Shown: positions 43,917 through 55,605 of the stretch, piece after piece
Layout of the letters: each line of letters starts with the position of its first letter
How positions within the stretch are numbered: position 1 is the stretch's first letter
Assembly (NCBI GenBank): GCA_020152595.1
Contig: JAIGNY010001448.1
Location: 1,249,501 to 1,313,500 of the forward strand
Direction of reading: 5' to 3'
Length of the DNA: 64,000 bases
Origin: Chiridota heheva
Taxonomy: Eukaryota; Echinodermata; Holothuroidea; Apodida; Chiridotidae
The notes under the pieces: generated by a model
Told to the model about the DNA's origin: nothing
The model's input: only the letters and a program-made list of their open reading frames with translations
Database searches by the model: none
Position numbers and translations under genes: made by a program

Positions 43917-44222
43917 ATGTACTCTACCTCCAGCATACACCATGCTACCATTGCCTATCATGTACAGCGCATATACCATTCTACCATTACCTATCATGTA
44001 CAGCGCATACACCATGCTACCATTACCTATAATGTACAGTTCATACACCATGCTACCATTACCTATAATGTACAGTACATGCACTATGCTACTATTACCT
44101 ATAATGTACAGCGCATACACCATGCTACCATTACCTATAATGTACAGCGCATACACCATGCTACCATTACCTATAATGTACAGCGCATACACCATGCTAC
44201 CATTACCTATAATGTACAGCGC
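43917..44222 (+). repeat. 36-bp minisatellite, about 8-9 units
   Basis: Units contain CATACACCATGCTACCATTA and CCTATAATGTACAGCG. Multiple-of-three length keeps frames open on both strands (up to 108 codons), so these frames are not taken as genes. Confidence 0.93.
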
Positions 44223-44248
44223 ATACAGCGCTGTACATTATAGGTAAT
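44202..44248. repeat. Perfect 21-bp stem hairpin closing the minisatellite
   Basis: The last unit (44202-44222) is followed after the loop ATACA by its exact reverse complement (44228-44248). The array therefore ends in a foldback of its own unit. Confidence 0.95.
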
Positions 44249-44950
44249 CACTATTTATCCATAACTCTGAAAAACTACACATTTTACACAATTTGTTGAC
44301 TTTAATAAGACTACAATGCTCTTTCTAAATTTGCATTCTACAAAGTTCTGTAGATGTCATTAATAACACAATACAGTAGTTCCTAGCTTCCTAAGTACAC
44401 TGCACTTATGACAATATTTGTTCATGAAGATAACTTGTCTTCAACTTCTTCTAAATGGCACTTTAAGTTGAATTATCATAAGTCGTTTAAAGGAGCTGGC
44501 TGCCAAAAAGTGAGGGCGTACTTTTCTTGAGTCTCAAGAATATTCAAACACACACTTTTGTGCACTTGATGGTACAGAAAACCTTTGATACAAATGTTCA
44601 AATTAATCATAATCATTTCTTATGAATACTAAAGAAATGTTTCAAGGATACAAGTATCAACAATTTAAGACCTGTGTTATTTAAAAAATTATGTGACTCA
44701 GCATGGCAAGAAAGATACCAAGTTACTTTTTGACTGAAAGCTCCTTTAAAGCAATTTAATTTAAAGACATGAAGAACACGCTTTGGTTGTCTCAGACTCG
44801 GTGGTTGTCTTATGCCATCATTATACTTATGAAATCGAAAGCTGACATACTTGTCTATAGGAATTATTTTGGGGCCCAGGGCACATAGCTACTGTACTGT
44901 AGTTCCACCTGATTTAAAGGTATTGAAATCTTGATATAATTCTTACATTC
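44249..44950. other. Intergenic, no gene seen
   Basis: Nothing beyond AT-rich unique-looking sequence. Confidence 0.45.
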
Positions 44951-44954
44951 TTAA

Positions 44955-47108
44955 AGGATTAGTTCAGTGGTCAAGCAAGTTTATCTTATATGACAGAGGA
45001 CCTTAGTAGAAACAAAATGATGAAGAAAGCATATTTACAATTCTCTGTCTTATTTGTTTAGAAATGACTGGTGTTGTAAGTTGACTATGGAAGGTTGGCA
45101 TCCCCCATCCTTGACCATTGTTAATATAATTTAGAGAAAATGTATTTAACGTTTTTGGTTCCAATGCGATATTATCAGGAAGCTATGCGGTCATAATGGC
45201 GTGTGTGTGTATGTATGTGTGCATTTGTGTGTTTGTGATTGCCAGATCGTAAACACGATATTTCAAGAATGATACACAGGATTCATGTCATATGTGGTAC
45301 ACAGATAGTCCATGGTCCATAGATGTGTCCTATTGTTTTTAGTAGTGATATCATGCATATTAATTAGTAAGTGCGACTTAATATAAAAATCTTGAAATGT
45401 TCATATTTTAACAATCTTGTGTCCGCTTTGTTTCATATTTGGTGTATTTATGATGTTAGCTAGAGTGTACATGTTCATGATGTAAAAACGTTAAATTTCA
45501 TTAATATGCAGAGTGGGCAGGGCTTAATATGATTTTGATGAAAAAAGCTTGCAAACATGGTATCTCCAGAATGGTAAACTAGATTCATTTGGTACACATA
45601 TAGCCCATGATACTGTATGTAGATGTGCTCTTTTGTTTTTGGTGTTGATATCATGCATATTAATTAGTTAGCAGGGCTTAATGTAACAATCTTGAAATGT
45701 TCATTTTTTAATAGCTGCATGTCTGTTTTGTTTCATATTTGGTGTAATTATGATGTTTGCTGGTGTGTACATGTTTATGATTTAAAAACGTTGAATTTCA
45801 TTAATATGCATAGTGGGCAGGGCTTAACATGAGTTTGATGAAAAGAGCTTGTAAACTCGGTATCTCAAAAACTACACATGGGATTCAGATCATATGTGGT
45901 TGTCATATAGCCCATGGTCTGTAGATGTGCTCTATTGTTTTTGGTGTTGATATCGTGCATATTAATGAGTAGGCTTGCATATTAATGAGTAGGCGGAGCT
46001 TAAAGTAAAAATCTTGAAATTTTTATATTTCACAAACCACATGTCTGTTTTGTTTTATATTTGCCATAATTATGATGTTAGCTGATGTGTACATGTAATA
46101 TTGAATTTCATTAATATGTATAGTGGGCAGGGCTTAATATCATTTTGCTGAAAAGAGCTTTTGAACATGATATCTCAAGAACGGTAAACTGGATTCATGT
46201 CATATTTGGTACACAGATAGCCCATGGTCTGTAGGTGTGCCTTTTTTTTTTTTTTTTTGTGGTGATATCATGCCTATTAATAAGTGGGGCCGTCTTAAAG
46301 CAAAACTGTTGAATAAGTGATCAATGAGCAAGTGTAATGTATGTCCGTTTTGCATCATATTGGGCATGAAAATTTTGTTGGTTATTCTGTACATGCTTAT
46401 GTTATTAGCAGATGTCATTAATATGCATGGTGGGCTTGGCCTAATGTGAAAGAGCTAAATGATGTAAACACCATATCTTACCCCATTAACAATACATCAG
46501 ATTTATGCTATATCAGGTGCACAGATTAGTCATGGTCTGTACATATGTTCTAATGTTGTGGTAGTGAATATAAATGAGTAGGTGGGGCTTACTGACAAAT
46601 TATTGCAATAGGATAAATGAGCAAACAATGTTGTCATTGTGCAAATTACTAATGTTGTGAACAATTTTTTTATTTATCTGCATGGTGGGTGTGGCTTATT
46701 AATAAATATCCTGAAACAAATTTTTCATGATATGCAATGACATGACAGTAAGTACACATTTTGCAAATCAATCAGCTTACGAAAAAGCAGCATCGAAACC
46801 ACAAAACCTTTTGGTTTTGGTTATATATCCTAAAACTTTCTTTAGGTGATAAATTATAATTAGCCTTACTATATTATGTTTTACTACTTTTCTGACATAT
46901 CCAATGGTCCTTAATCCACAAACCCACAAGACAAACTATAATAGAATACATCAAGACTTTGATGAATCTGAGGCTGTGATGTCACAGCTAGTCTGATTGC
47001 AGTCATTTCTAACAAAGGATACCAAACTTTAAACTTAGATTAATATTTTGGTTTCTTTTGAAGTCTTCTTTAATATAAGATGGACTCGCTTGACCCCTGA
47101 ACTATTTC
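44955..47108. mobile_element. TTAA-flanked MITE, copy B, with R2 inside
   Basis: TTAA at 44951-44954 and 47109-47112; tips AGGATTAGTTCAGTGG and, inverted, GAAATAGTTCAGGGG. Same family as 31075-31597. It contains an R-family copy, so the MITE proper is about 0.45 kb. Confidence 0.78.
45150..46855 (+). repeat. R-family repeat, copy R2
   Basis: From GGTTCCAATGCGATATTATC through a GT tract to CAAAACCTTTTGGTTTTGG. Landmarks at ~300-bp spacing (GCATATTAAT at about 45356, 45655 and 45955; TGGGCAGGGCTTAA at about 45512, 45808 and 46118) show at least four internal units. A T-run of over 15 lies near 46240. Confidence 0.85.
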
Positions 47109-47112
47109 TTAA

Positions 47113-47895
47113 GTCTTTCGTACATTTATCTCATTTAAAATTCAGAGAAGGTAATTTAAAATTAAATCATATCGTGAAATTAGATCACTTTGTACAAGGA
47201 TTAGAAAACTTTTAGTCAAAATCAGTTTCTCCCCTTCATATGATTATGGTAGATTATTAAAATACAATAGATTAAGTGTTGTTGGACTGAAATTGAGTGA
47301 AGCTCAAGTCCCCTTTCTCGAAGTGGTCTGACAATTAAAGTACAGTAGAAAGTAAGAACCATAAGAAAGTGTGGAGGTCTGTCTGCTCATTTATCACAAA
47401 TTTGCATATTAAAGAAGAAATATAGCAATACTTATTACTCACAAGTAAAATACAGTTCACCAAGCAGATATCACGATGCTCTTCAAAAATGTTGATCATG
47501 ATACAGTACCCTTGTATTCTAAAGCATAAAGAAATTTAAGTATTGTCTCATGTGATCTGTTTACCTTTAAATACTTATATAGAAGAATGTATAATGATTG
47601 TAAGTAACAGACTTGAACTGTTCAAGGAGATGGGAAATCCCAATGTATCCTCAGCGGAGCCGCTGGAACAAATTTATTTGGGGGGGCGGCAAAAAAGAAA
47701 TTGTATTTAGAATTGTGTACCACCTTTGGTGTAACTGCGCACATGAAGTGTGTGTTACAATGGTGTGGGGTCCCTGGGCCCCTGGTGAGCATACAGAAGG
47801 TGAAATCTTGCGTTTTGCATGGTTTTGGTATCAGGAAATTGCTTAAAAATCATGTCAAATACACACTAAACCCATTTTGAATTTTTGAAATTTTT
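47113..47895. other. Intergenic, no gene seen
   Basis: Includes a GC-richer repeat-like block at 47655-47690 (ATTTGGGGGGGCGGC). No exon seen. Confidence 0.4.
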
Positions 47896-48009
47896 AATTT
47901 CGATGAGATATCATCGGGAACTTATACGGTGATGATGGCGTATGTACTGTATATATCTATGTACCTATGTATCTGTATGTATCTATGTATCTGTATATAT
48001 GTATGTATT

Positions 48010-48154
48010 TACTTCAAGTTATACCTTACCTTCCATGCTATAATTATGCAATCTGGTCATATGACCTGATTCTAACGCACTTCTAACCGACCCTAAAAGA
48101 CGCAGTAGCCAGCCAAGCCCTGACCTCCATAATACCTCTGTACCACCTCACTCT
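48010..48154 (+). repeat. DIRS left inverted terminal repeat
   Basis: ACTTCAAGTTATACCTTACC to ACCACCTCACTC; inverted match at 55436-55580 with few differences. Confidence 0.92.
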
Positions 48155-49429
48155 CTTTTTCAGCGCGCTTGTTTCACAACATCGCTGAAAACTGGTCATT
48201 TTTGTTTTATATTTCAATTAACCTTTCTTTTTTTTTCTCTTGCAGCTTCTACCTGAAGGGTTTACGCTGCCCGTTCTCATCTGGCTCGCCTTTTCAGGTC
48301 TTCCGAGAGTAGGGTGAGATAGCCATGGGTCCGAGATTTCTTGGCCGACCTACACGACTTTACCGTGTAGCCTACACTTAGGATAGCGGGTTTTGTCTCC
48401 ATTCGTACATAGCGAATGGCTAGTTCGAGCGTCCTACTCGTGGTGGGTGTTTTAGGCCCTAGAGCACAGGTTGTGCCTGCCTGGGGTCCTCTCACCCCGG
48501 GAATTAGTCTTTTCTCCCTTAGCCCCACCCGCCTCGAGGTGACCTAGCGTTATACTATGTATAGTGTTTAGCACGCTAGGCTATTTCAGTACACCTTCTC
48601 GTATGCATTAAGCCAGTTTCTTTTTTTCGATTTTGGCGCATGCGCATTGGGTCATAGTCACCGCTGGGTAAGGTGGGGTAAGCCCTGTAACAACTCTAGG
48701 GAGCTACAGTTGTTACTAGCGAGCTTACTTTCGTTTTCACGTTATCAGCATATGAATATTTTTATTTTTCTCACACAGTTTTGAGTTAAAATATTTAATT
48801 TTCAGGATTGAAGTTGGGTGTGTCGGAGAGACCGTGGGTGGGTCTCTCCGACGACCTAATTACAGGGAAAATAATCTTTCCTTTTTATCTTTACAGACCT
48901 CAAGTACACAGTGGTTGGTGTTTCCCACGCTACCCCAGCGCTAGAAAAGTCATTACGTTGGACGCGTTTTCGGGTTTATAAAGTTTTCAGATTGAAAATT
49001 TTTGGTTTTTAAAAAAATTTCTGTTAAAGCAAGTGTTGTTGTTCTGTTTAGAGTGCTATGCCTCGTCTCTCTTTAGCGTGTCCGTAAGATCATAGTTACT
49101 TTGCCGTGTTTAGGTTTATGCGCTTGGACTTACGTTCTTCTCTTAAGAAATTTAATTTTTCAGTAAAAATTTTTTCTGTTCAAGAGAGTTTTGGTGTTCT
49201 GTTTAGACTGCTAGGCCTCGTCTCTCTTTAGCGTGTCCGTATGATCATACTTACTTTGCCGTATTTGTGTATGTACGCATGGATATATGTTCTTCTCTTT
49301 TCAGATATATAAAAAGAGATTCACTGAGAAGGTTACGCTCTTAGAGGCGTTGCGCCTAGAGCGTAACGGTAGAGAGAGAGAGAGAGAGATATATCCTCTT
49401 AGGGCGTTACGAACGTCGCCTAAGTTGTA

Positions 49430-49720
49430 AACACGGTTCCATACGGTTCCTTTGGACAGTCCCTGTCGACTCCACAACCCTTGTAACGCGCAGTCCGCCG
49501 GTTGTTGTGAGTTGGGGACAGTTCCATAAGGTTCCGGGAGTCCATACGGTTCCGCGGCCCGTTGTTACGGGCTTAACGGTTCCATTGGACAGTTCCGTGA
49601 GTCCATACGGTTCGCGGCCCGTTGTTACGGGCTTAACGCAGTTCCATTGGACGGTTCTTACGGTTCCGCGGCCCGTTGTTACGGGCTTAACGGTTCCGAC
49701 GGTTCGCGGCCTGTGTTTAC
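49430..49720 (+). repeat. GC-rich ~60-bp repeat in the DIRS leader
   Basis: CGCGGCCCGTTGTTACGGGC recurs four times with CTTAACGGTTCC spacers, upstream of GAG. 48155-49429 is leader sequence in which AGTGTCTGCTATGCC-type blocks (GCCTCGTCTCTCTTTAGCGT at 49062 and 49217) also repeat at ~155 bp. Confidence 0.8.
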
Positions 49721-49954
49721 ATCGGTCCGTATTTAACAGATTAACGTACATAGTGCGGTTTAATCGTTATACGCCCACTAGCTACAAGCTACGTGGTCGG
49801 GTGACAGGTGACATTCTTGACAAGAAGTATAGCATTGGCAGCTATTTTCTTCTTGGTCCCGTAGCCATTAGCTACGCAGTTCCACGGCTTGTGTGAACGC
49901 ATTTAAGACTGTACGTTGAGCGTTATACGTTCCGTATTTATTTTCACCTGTATC

Positions 49955-51305
49955 ATGGACATGGAGGACAGGTCCCAGTGTCGATGTTTCACACACCCAG
50001 GATGTCCCGCGATCGTGGCGTGCAAACGCCGCTTTAATTTACGCTCGGTGACATCCATCTCACGTGTTATGCGTGCAGATTATGCTGCGAGTCAAATCCC
50101 TGTACTCTTTGCAGCGATTGGGATCTAGCGGCGTGGTCGGAGCACAGACTCCACCGCGACCGGTATTTTCAAAGAGCGGCGGAGAAAGTGGAGAAGCGAC
50201 GGTCCGATAGGCCCTCGCCGTCTTCCCCCCCGCCGCCGCGCCGCCACCCAGGCTTAAAGGCGCCCACCTCCCGTCCGGGGCGCGACGCCGCCCACTCTCA
50301 GCGAGGCACCTCTTGAAGGGCCCCTCAGCTGAGCAGGCGTGACGCTAACACGCACGCCAGTGGTGCCTAACACCGTGTCGGAGCCTCCCGTCTCCCGTTA
50401 GGGTCTCCAAGAGCGAGGCAGACCCGGAGGGGGACAGGGATCGGGACAGTGCACGCAAGGAGAGGCAGAGTCGACGTCACAGGTCCTCTTCCTCTTCCTC
50501 TTCCTCCCCTGAGTATAGGCGGAGACATAAGAAGCGGCAGAAAAGTCGGGGCTACCCCTTCGAGGATCCCTTTTCAGGACACGCCCAGAAAACACTGGAG
50601 ACTTTGGTGTCGCAGGCTCTGGAGCGGAGACTATCGTCCCCTGCTCCTCACCCCGGCAGCTACCACTGCGCGGCTTGGCACCCCTGACCCAGAGGTCTTG
50701 GAGGAGGATGCCTCGACATCTACCCTCGGGAGAGGATGTCGATTTGCTGGACGTCTCGGATACGGGCGGGGAGAGTCCCCGATGCACGGGGACTCCTCCC
50801 GCCGCCCGGTTCCAGTCGTCCGCAGTGCCGACATTACGATGCCGTTTGCACCGGATATGGCCTCCGTATTCACCGGATATCGGACGAGGTCCTCTTTCCG
50901 CCACCCCGGTGGACCCCCTTTTACAAGGGGGAGCGGGTCGCCCAGCTTTTGGATTTCCTGGCACGGGAAATCAAACTGAGGTCACAGAGCCCCCTAGTGA
51001 GCGGGCCCGCAGTCTCACCGTGAGACTGCTAAGCTCAGCCCCGAGGATGTTACGCCACAGGCTAAGCTTTTCCCCATTGATGCGTCCCTGATTTACAGGA
51101 TTAGACTGTGTCTGGCTTGGACAAGGCTCCAAAATTTCTGGATCCTGCGGTCCAGCGGAGGGAAGCTTCCCTAATAGCTGTTGACCGGGCCGTCCGACGG
51201 GGTTATAAGTACCAGGCCCTTGCCGTTTGGGTAACGGAAGGCTTAGACTCGGTCTTGCGCAGGCATCTTCGCCCGGCGTCCTTACACGCACCCTGCCTCT
51301 GTTAA
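49955..51305 (+). pseudogene. DIRS GAG-like gene remnant
   Basis: Starts MDMEDRSQCRCFTHPGCPAI; a shift then leads into CTLCSDWDLAAWSEHRLHRD at about 50100, the Cys-rich start typical of DIRS GAG. A Ser/Pro/Arg-rich linker follows, with further coding-like segments to about 51300 in changing frames. Its product would form the particle or RNA-binding complex. More than three frameshifts make it non-functional. Antisense frames of up to 188 codons here are GC-rich artefacts. Confidence 0.65.
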
Positions 51306-51819
51306 CTGGACTCGGATTTGCTCGACGCGACAGTCGACCAACTTGCCCGAGCCTCCACTAAGACGGTCCGGGAGAGACGCGAGAATATTCTCCCTCTCCT
51401 TGGACTCTCGGCCGTCACTCAGGCGGACCTTCGGGCGGTTGCCAGCTGAGGGTCCGGACCATTTGCTGGTCACTTCCGAAATATTCTGTCGCGCCAAGCT
51501 GGCCGCCAGGACGATCTTCGAAGACTCAGAAGCTGTTAGCGAAGACGAAGTCTTTCTCTTCTCTTCCTTTCGTCGCCACCCTTCAACCCCGTTCAACGGG
51601 CGGGCACGCCTAACCGGCGACGGTTCCGATCTCGCGGTGCCACTGTCACGGGCGCCCTCTTCAGCTCCTCCTCTCGCCAGGAGTCCGCCGTGGACCAGCA
51701 GAGGGCAGGGCGGGACCAGTCGACGCTCCTTCCCCGCCCGGCGCAGAGCGGGTACCTCTTCCCGAGGGAAGGGAAGGCCAGGGCGGCGTTTTTGACCCAC
51801 CCCCGACTCCCCGTTGAAT

Positions 51820-52720
51820 GGGGCTTCAGTCGGGGGCGTCTACAGGAATTTTCAGAGGCCTGGGAGAGTATCACCACCGACAAGTGGGTGCTCGAACCAT
51901 TCGGCAGGGTTACCGTCTGGAGTTCACGTCTCCCCGCCTCAGGAGGGTTTCCGACCCACTCCCACGCCTCGTCTGGGCGACCACCGAGTTGTTGAGGTCC
52001 GAAATCGGGGAGTTGCTGGCGAAGAACGCCATCACCTTCATCCCGAACCCTCCCAGGAACCTCGTAATGTCCACGTTTTTCCTGGCCCCAAGAAGGGGAA
52101 CAAGTGGCGCCCGATAATCAATCTCAGGCCACTCAACAGGTTCATTCGACCGTTGAAGTTCAAGATGGAGACTCTTCGCTCCATCCTCCTCAGTTGACGA
52201 GGGGCCTGTGGGCCACCTCCGTCGACCTCGCGGACGCATATCTCCATGTGCCGATGTTCGAGGAACACAGGCGTTTTCTGGCGTTCCATTCCGGGAATGA
52301 CGTACGCGTTCAGGGCGTTGCCCCCGGGCTATCGACTGCCCCAGGGTCTTCACCCGGATTACGAGGGTTCTTGCGGCCTTCTTACGAAGGCAAGGCATCC
52401 GAATCTTTATGTACCTCGGCGACTGGCTGATCGTTGCGATGAGACGCAGCCACCGTCGAGAGACACACTAACGTGGTCACGGGTGGCCCAGGACTTAGGG
52501 TGGGTGATCAACCCCACCAAGTCCAACCTGGTTCCGTCTCAGACTCCCACTTTTCTGGGGCGGTCCTGGATTTTCTCGCGGTCGTATCCGACCCGACGGA
52601 ACGGATCCTTGCCGTGGGCGGGAGCCGGCGCCCTTCTCTCGTTACCCGGCCTCGCCGCGCCGAGCCTGGCTGGTATTCTTGGGGTACCTAGCCAGCCTCG
52701 TAGATGTGGTCCCCATGTGC
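51820..52720 (+). pseudogene. DIRS reverse transcriptase remnant
   Basis: Recognisable pieces in changing frames: LLRSEIGELLAKNAI (about 51990), RPIINLRPLNRFI (about 52110), TSVDLADAYLHVPMFEEHRR (52218-52277, first catalytic Asp present), YLGDWLIVA (about 52410-52437, in place of the Y-x-D-D box, so one Asp is changed to Gly), and GWVINPTKSNLVPSQTPTFL (about 52500). Order and motifs fit the DIRS/Pao-like RT. Frameshifts at about 52195, 52290 and 52330. Confidence 0.85.
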
Positions 52721-52969
52721 AGATTTTTACATGCGGGATCTACAATTTCATCTACTGAGTCATTTCGTACCATCCAGGAGAGACCTCAGCGTCCTCGTTC
52801 CCGTACACGGGCGGTGGTCCCCACATTTGGTGGTGGTGCGTCCACTCGCACCTGTCACAGGGAGTGATTTTTCCGCCCGTCAGACCCTCGATGTCGGTGG
52901 TGACCGATCGTCTTTGACGGGGGGGGCGCGATTTAGCGTGGTCCCAGGTCGCGGGATTTTGGACGGGCG

Positions 52970-53300
52970 CCTGGTGCGTCGGCACATCAATCTGTTGGAA
53001 CTAGAGGGCGTGCGCCGGGCTCTTGTTCACTTCCTACCTCAGGTCGGAACAAGACTGTTCTCATACGCACGGACAACACCACGGTAGTGGCGTTTATCAA
53101 CAGACAGGGAGGCACGAGATCCAGGAGCCTCTGGATCTTAGCCAAGTCCCTTCTGTCTTGGTGCATGTTGAACAAGGTCACGCTCCAGGCGGTCCACCTG
53201 CCAGGCACGGAGAACACGATTGCGGATCTGTTGTCGCCTCCGGGAGCCCCACAGAGTGGGCTCTTCTCCAGCGGGTGGCGACGCGATCTGGTTAACCTTC
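52970..53300 (+). pseudogene. DIRS RNase H remnant
   Basis: HINLLELEGVRRALVHFLP, then after a shift RTDNTTVVAFINRQGGTRSR (about 53068-53127), LHIP-like QAVHLPGTENTIADLLS (about 53190-53240). The E of LELE, the D of TDN and the D of IADLLS are the catalytic set, each still present. A further domain typical of DIRS (VDLFAS, then LLVAPNWPGQLWFPQLL at about 53500-53550) follows. Confidence 0.85.
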
Positions 53301-53779
53301 GGTCTCCCGGACGTAGATCTTTTCGCGTCCGTGACAACCACAAGCTACCAATTTTTGCGCTCTCACCCCGACTCCAGAGTCTGGGCGGTAGACGCGCGTT
53401 CACGATCCGGTGGACCCACTTTGTGGCTACGCCTTCCCACCGTTCGCTCGTGCGAGTACTGAACAAGGTGGTGTCCGATCGGTGTTCCATGTTTCTTCTG
53501 GTGGCTCCCAATTGGCCCGGCCAACTGTGGTTCCCTCAGCTTCTCCATCTTGTCGCGGGTTTCCCGACGAACTTCCGGTCTCGGACGAGTTAGTCTCCAT
53601 ACCGGGCTCCGGCGAACTGCACCACAATCCAAGAGCGCTCCATTTGACTGTGTGGCTCTATCCGCGAATCCCTTGTGTCGCAAGGTCTTTGAGGCGGCTG
53701 CCCAAGTGGCGCCCGCAGCCGGAGATCTTCCACTTTGGGCATGTATGCTTCCAGACTCGGAATGTTCGAGACTGGTGCC

Positions 53780-54670
53780 GATAGATCGGTTTCTCCGCAT
53801 ACTGGCGCCTCTTGGTGACGTGAGCGGACTTTTTGTTGGCCCAGTTTAATCTGAATAAGTCCATCAATACGGTCAAGGGGTTCCGTGATGGGCCGCGGCT
53901 ATCCACCGGGGGCTTCCTCGACGGCTCGACCGTCACCGCCACGCCGCAGCCTCTGGAACGGTTGATAAAGGGGATGTTCTTGCAACGGCCTTCGGTTCGG
54001 AACCTTGCTCCCCCTTGGGATATGCAGGTGGTCCTCGAGACTTTGCACGGGCTCCGTTTGAGCCTCTGCCGAATGTCCTCTCAAGGAACTGACGATCAAA
54101 ACTGTGTTTTTACTCTCCGCAGCCTCGGCTGGGCGGAGGGGCTCTTCACGCTCTCCCTCAAAGAGGGTCATATTCGCTTTGAATCGGGGCGTTAGTCGTG
54201 CCCGACCGGCCTTCTTAGCTAAGAATCAGGCGATCGAGTTCTTACCAGAACCTATTTTCCTTCCGTCGCCGCTCGTTTTCTGACACGACAGAGGACAAGG
54301 TCTGGTGTCCGGTTCGGTGTCTCAAACATTATATCAAGCGCACGCAACCTTTCGGAAGGGCGTTACGCTCTTTTGTGTCCTTCCAACAGCCGCATCGTCG
54401 TCGCGTGATACGATTTCCCGCTGGATTGTTCAGGCGATCCACGTATAATCGGTCCGCGCTGTTCGCGGAACGTCGCGGTTCACGCGCACCAGGTGCGAGC
54501 ATAGCTGCGTCAATTGCGCTCTTTGGTGGGGTTCCCTTCACGAGATCCTTCGTGCTGCCCGTGTGGAAAACGCCAGCCACGTTGTCTCAGCTTATCTGGT
54601 GGATATTCCGGACTTTCAGGGCGGAGTTGCACGGCCGTATTTTCGGAAGACGACCACCCCTTCTTAAGGT
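53780..54670 (+). pseudogene. DIRS tyrosine recombinase remnant
   Basis: Segments FNLNKSINTVKGFRD (core-binding region, about 53845), LIKGMFLQRPSVRNLAPPWD (about 53960-54020), and the catalytic HQVRA (54487-54501), directly followed by a stop at 54502-54504. In another frame come LHEILRAARVENASHVVSAY with the probable nucleophile Tyr at 54593-54595. The enzyme joins circular element DNA to the target. The stop and shifts make it inactive. Confidence 0.8.
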
Positions 54671-55286
54671 GGGTGTTCTTTTCTTATTACCCGTTCTTTT
54701 GAAGTTGTTTACGTTATTTGTCTTAACGTTTTTTCGTCCCTTCATTTTCACTAACGTTTAATTTCGCCTTTGTTCGGGCTGTGGTTATTTCGTTTGTTTA
54801 CTCTAACGACAATTTTGCGCTTTTTGGCGCATTTCGTTTCGTTTCGTTTACTAACGCAGTTCCGTTGTTTTTCTGCTTAGTTTACCTTTACAGCGGTTTG
54901 GTTCACTTCATGCTTTCTGACTCGCTCCGGCCCCTGACGAACTTGGTGAGTTTTCGTCATGCCGTTTGAGCGGAGTTTACAGTTTGTTTCTGTTCACTGT
55001 CGGGTTGCGTTTGCGTGTTTTTCACGTATGTGTCACCATTCTTCTGTTGACGTTTTACCTCCGTTATTTTCCGCAAGGTGTTCTATGTTTCCTTGCCATA
55101 ACTTGTAGTGGGTTGCTATTCCTCATAGTGCCTATTCGGAGGTCTTTCGTCCTTACGGGGAGAAGGAATTTAGTCCCTTACAGGGGTTTTTCGACTGAGT
55201 GCGAGTGCAGTACCAGCCTTACAAAAAAAAAAATAATATATGTGTGCTTCGGTCTGAACTCCCTTCCTTCCTTTCCTCGGTTGCAA
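54671..55286 (+). other. DIRS 3' untranslated region
   Basis: T-rich sequence without recognisable domains, ending in a short poly-A/AT run near 55222-55233 before the internal complementary region. Hydrophobic open frames here (Phe/Leu/Val-rich) are explained by T-richness. Confidence 0.6.
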
Positions 55287-55400
55287 TCTGATTGCATAAT
55301 TATAGCATGGAAGGTAAGGTATAACTTGAAGTAAATTTACCCCGCTAAAGCGTAAGCGGGGATATTTCTGAGAGTTATACTTACCTTCCATGCATCCCGC
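55287..55400 (+). repeat. DIRS internal complementary region
   Basis: Left part (GCATAATTATAGCATGGAAG...ACTTGAAGTAAA) is the complement of the element's left end; right part (TTTACCCCGCTAAAGCG...TACTTACCTTCCATGC) is the complement of its right end. This is the expected junction of a circular DIRS intermediate. Confidence 0.9.
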
Positions 55401-55435
55401 CTCCGCCCCTCTCGTTCAGGCCTCGGTGGAATGTT

Positions 55436-55605
55436 GAGTGAGGTGGTACAGAGGTATTATGGAGGTCAGGGCTTGGCTGGCTACTGCGTCTTTTAGGGTC
55501 GGTTAGAAGTGCGTTAGAATCAGGTCATATGACCAGATTGCATAATTATAGCATGGAAGGTAAGTATAACTCTCGTAAATATCCCCGCTACGCTTAGCGG
55601 GGTAA
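55436..55605 (-). repeat. DIRS right inverted terminal repeat
   Basis: Inverted match to 48010-48154, with an outer tip containing the hairpin CCCCGCTACGCTTAGCGGGG. Confidence 0.92.

Larger units (their letters stand above)
48010..55605 (+). mobile_element. DIRS-type tyrosine-recombinase retrotransposon
   Basis: 7.6 kb with inverted termini, an internal complementary region near the right end, and GAG, RT, RNase H and tyrosine recombinase segments in that order on the plus strand. GC-rich coding area (50.1-54.6 kb) in sharp contrast to the AT-rich surroundings. All genes are broken by frameshifts. DIRS elements replicate through a circular intermediate and insert by recombinase, so no target duplication is expected and none is seen. 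Confidence 0.93.

Noticed and set aside
43908..44247. Frames of ~95-108 codons on both strands
   Set aside because: 36-bp minisatellite; no unique coding content.
50398..53942. Many GC-rich frames on both strands, up to 188 codons
   Set aside because: Only the plus-strand pieces with RT, RNase H and recombinase motifs are coherent; the antisense frames are by-products of high GC.
50400..54700. Bacterial contamination suggested by the GC-rich block
   Set aside because: The block is framed by DIRS inverted termini and an internal complementary region, and has DIRS protein motifs.
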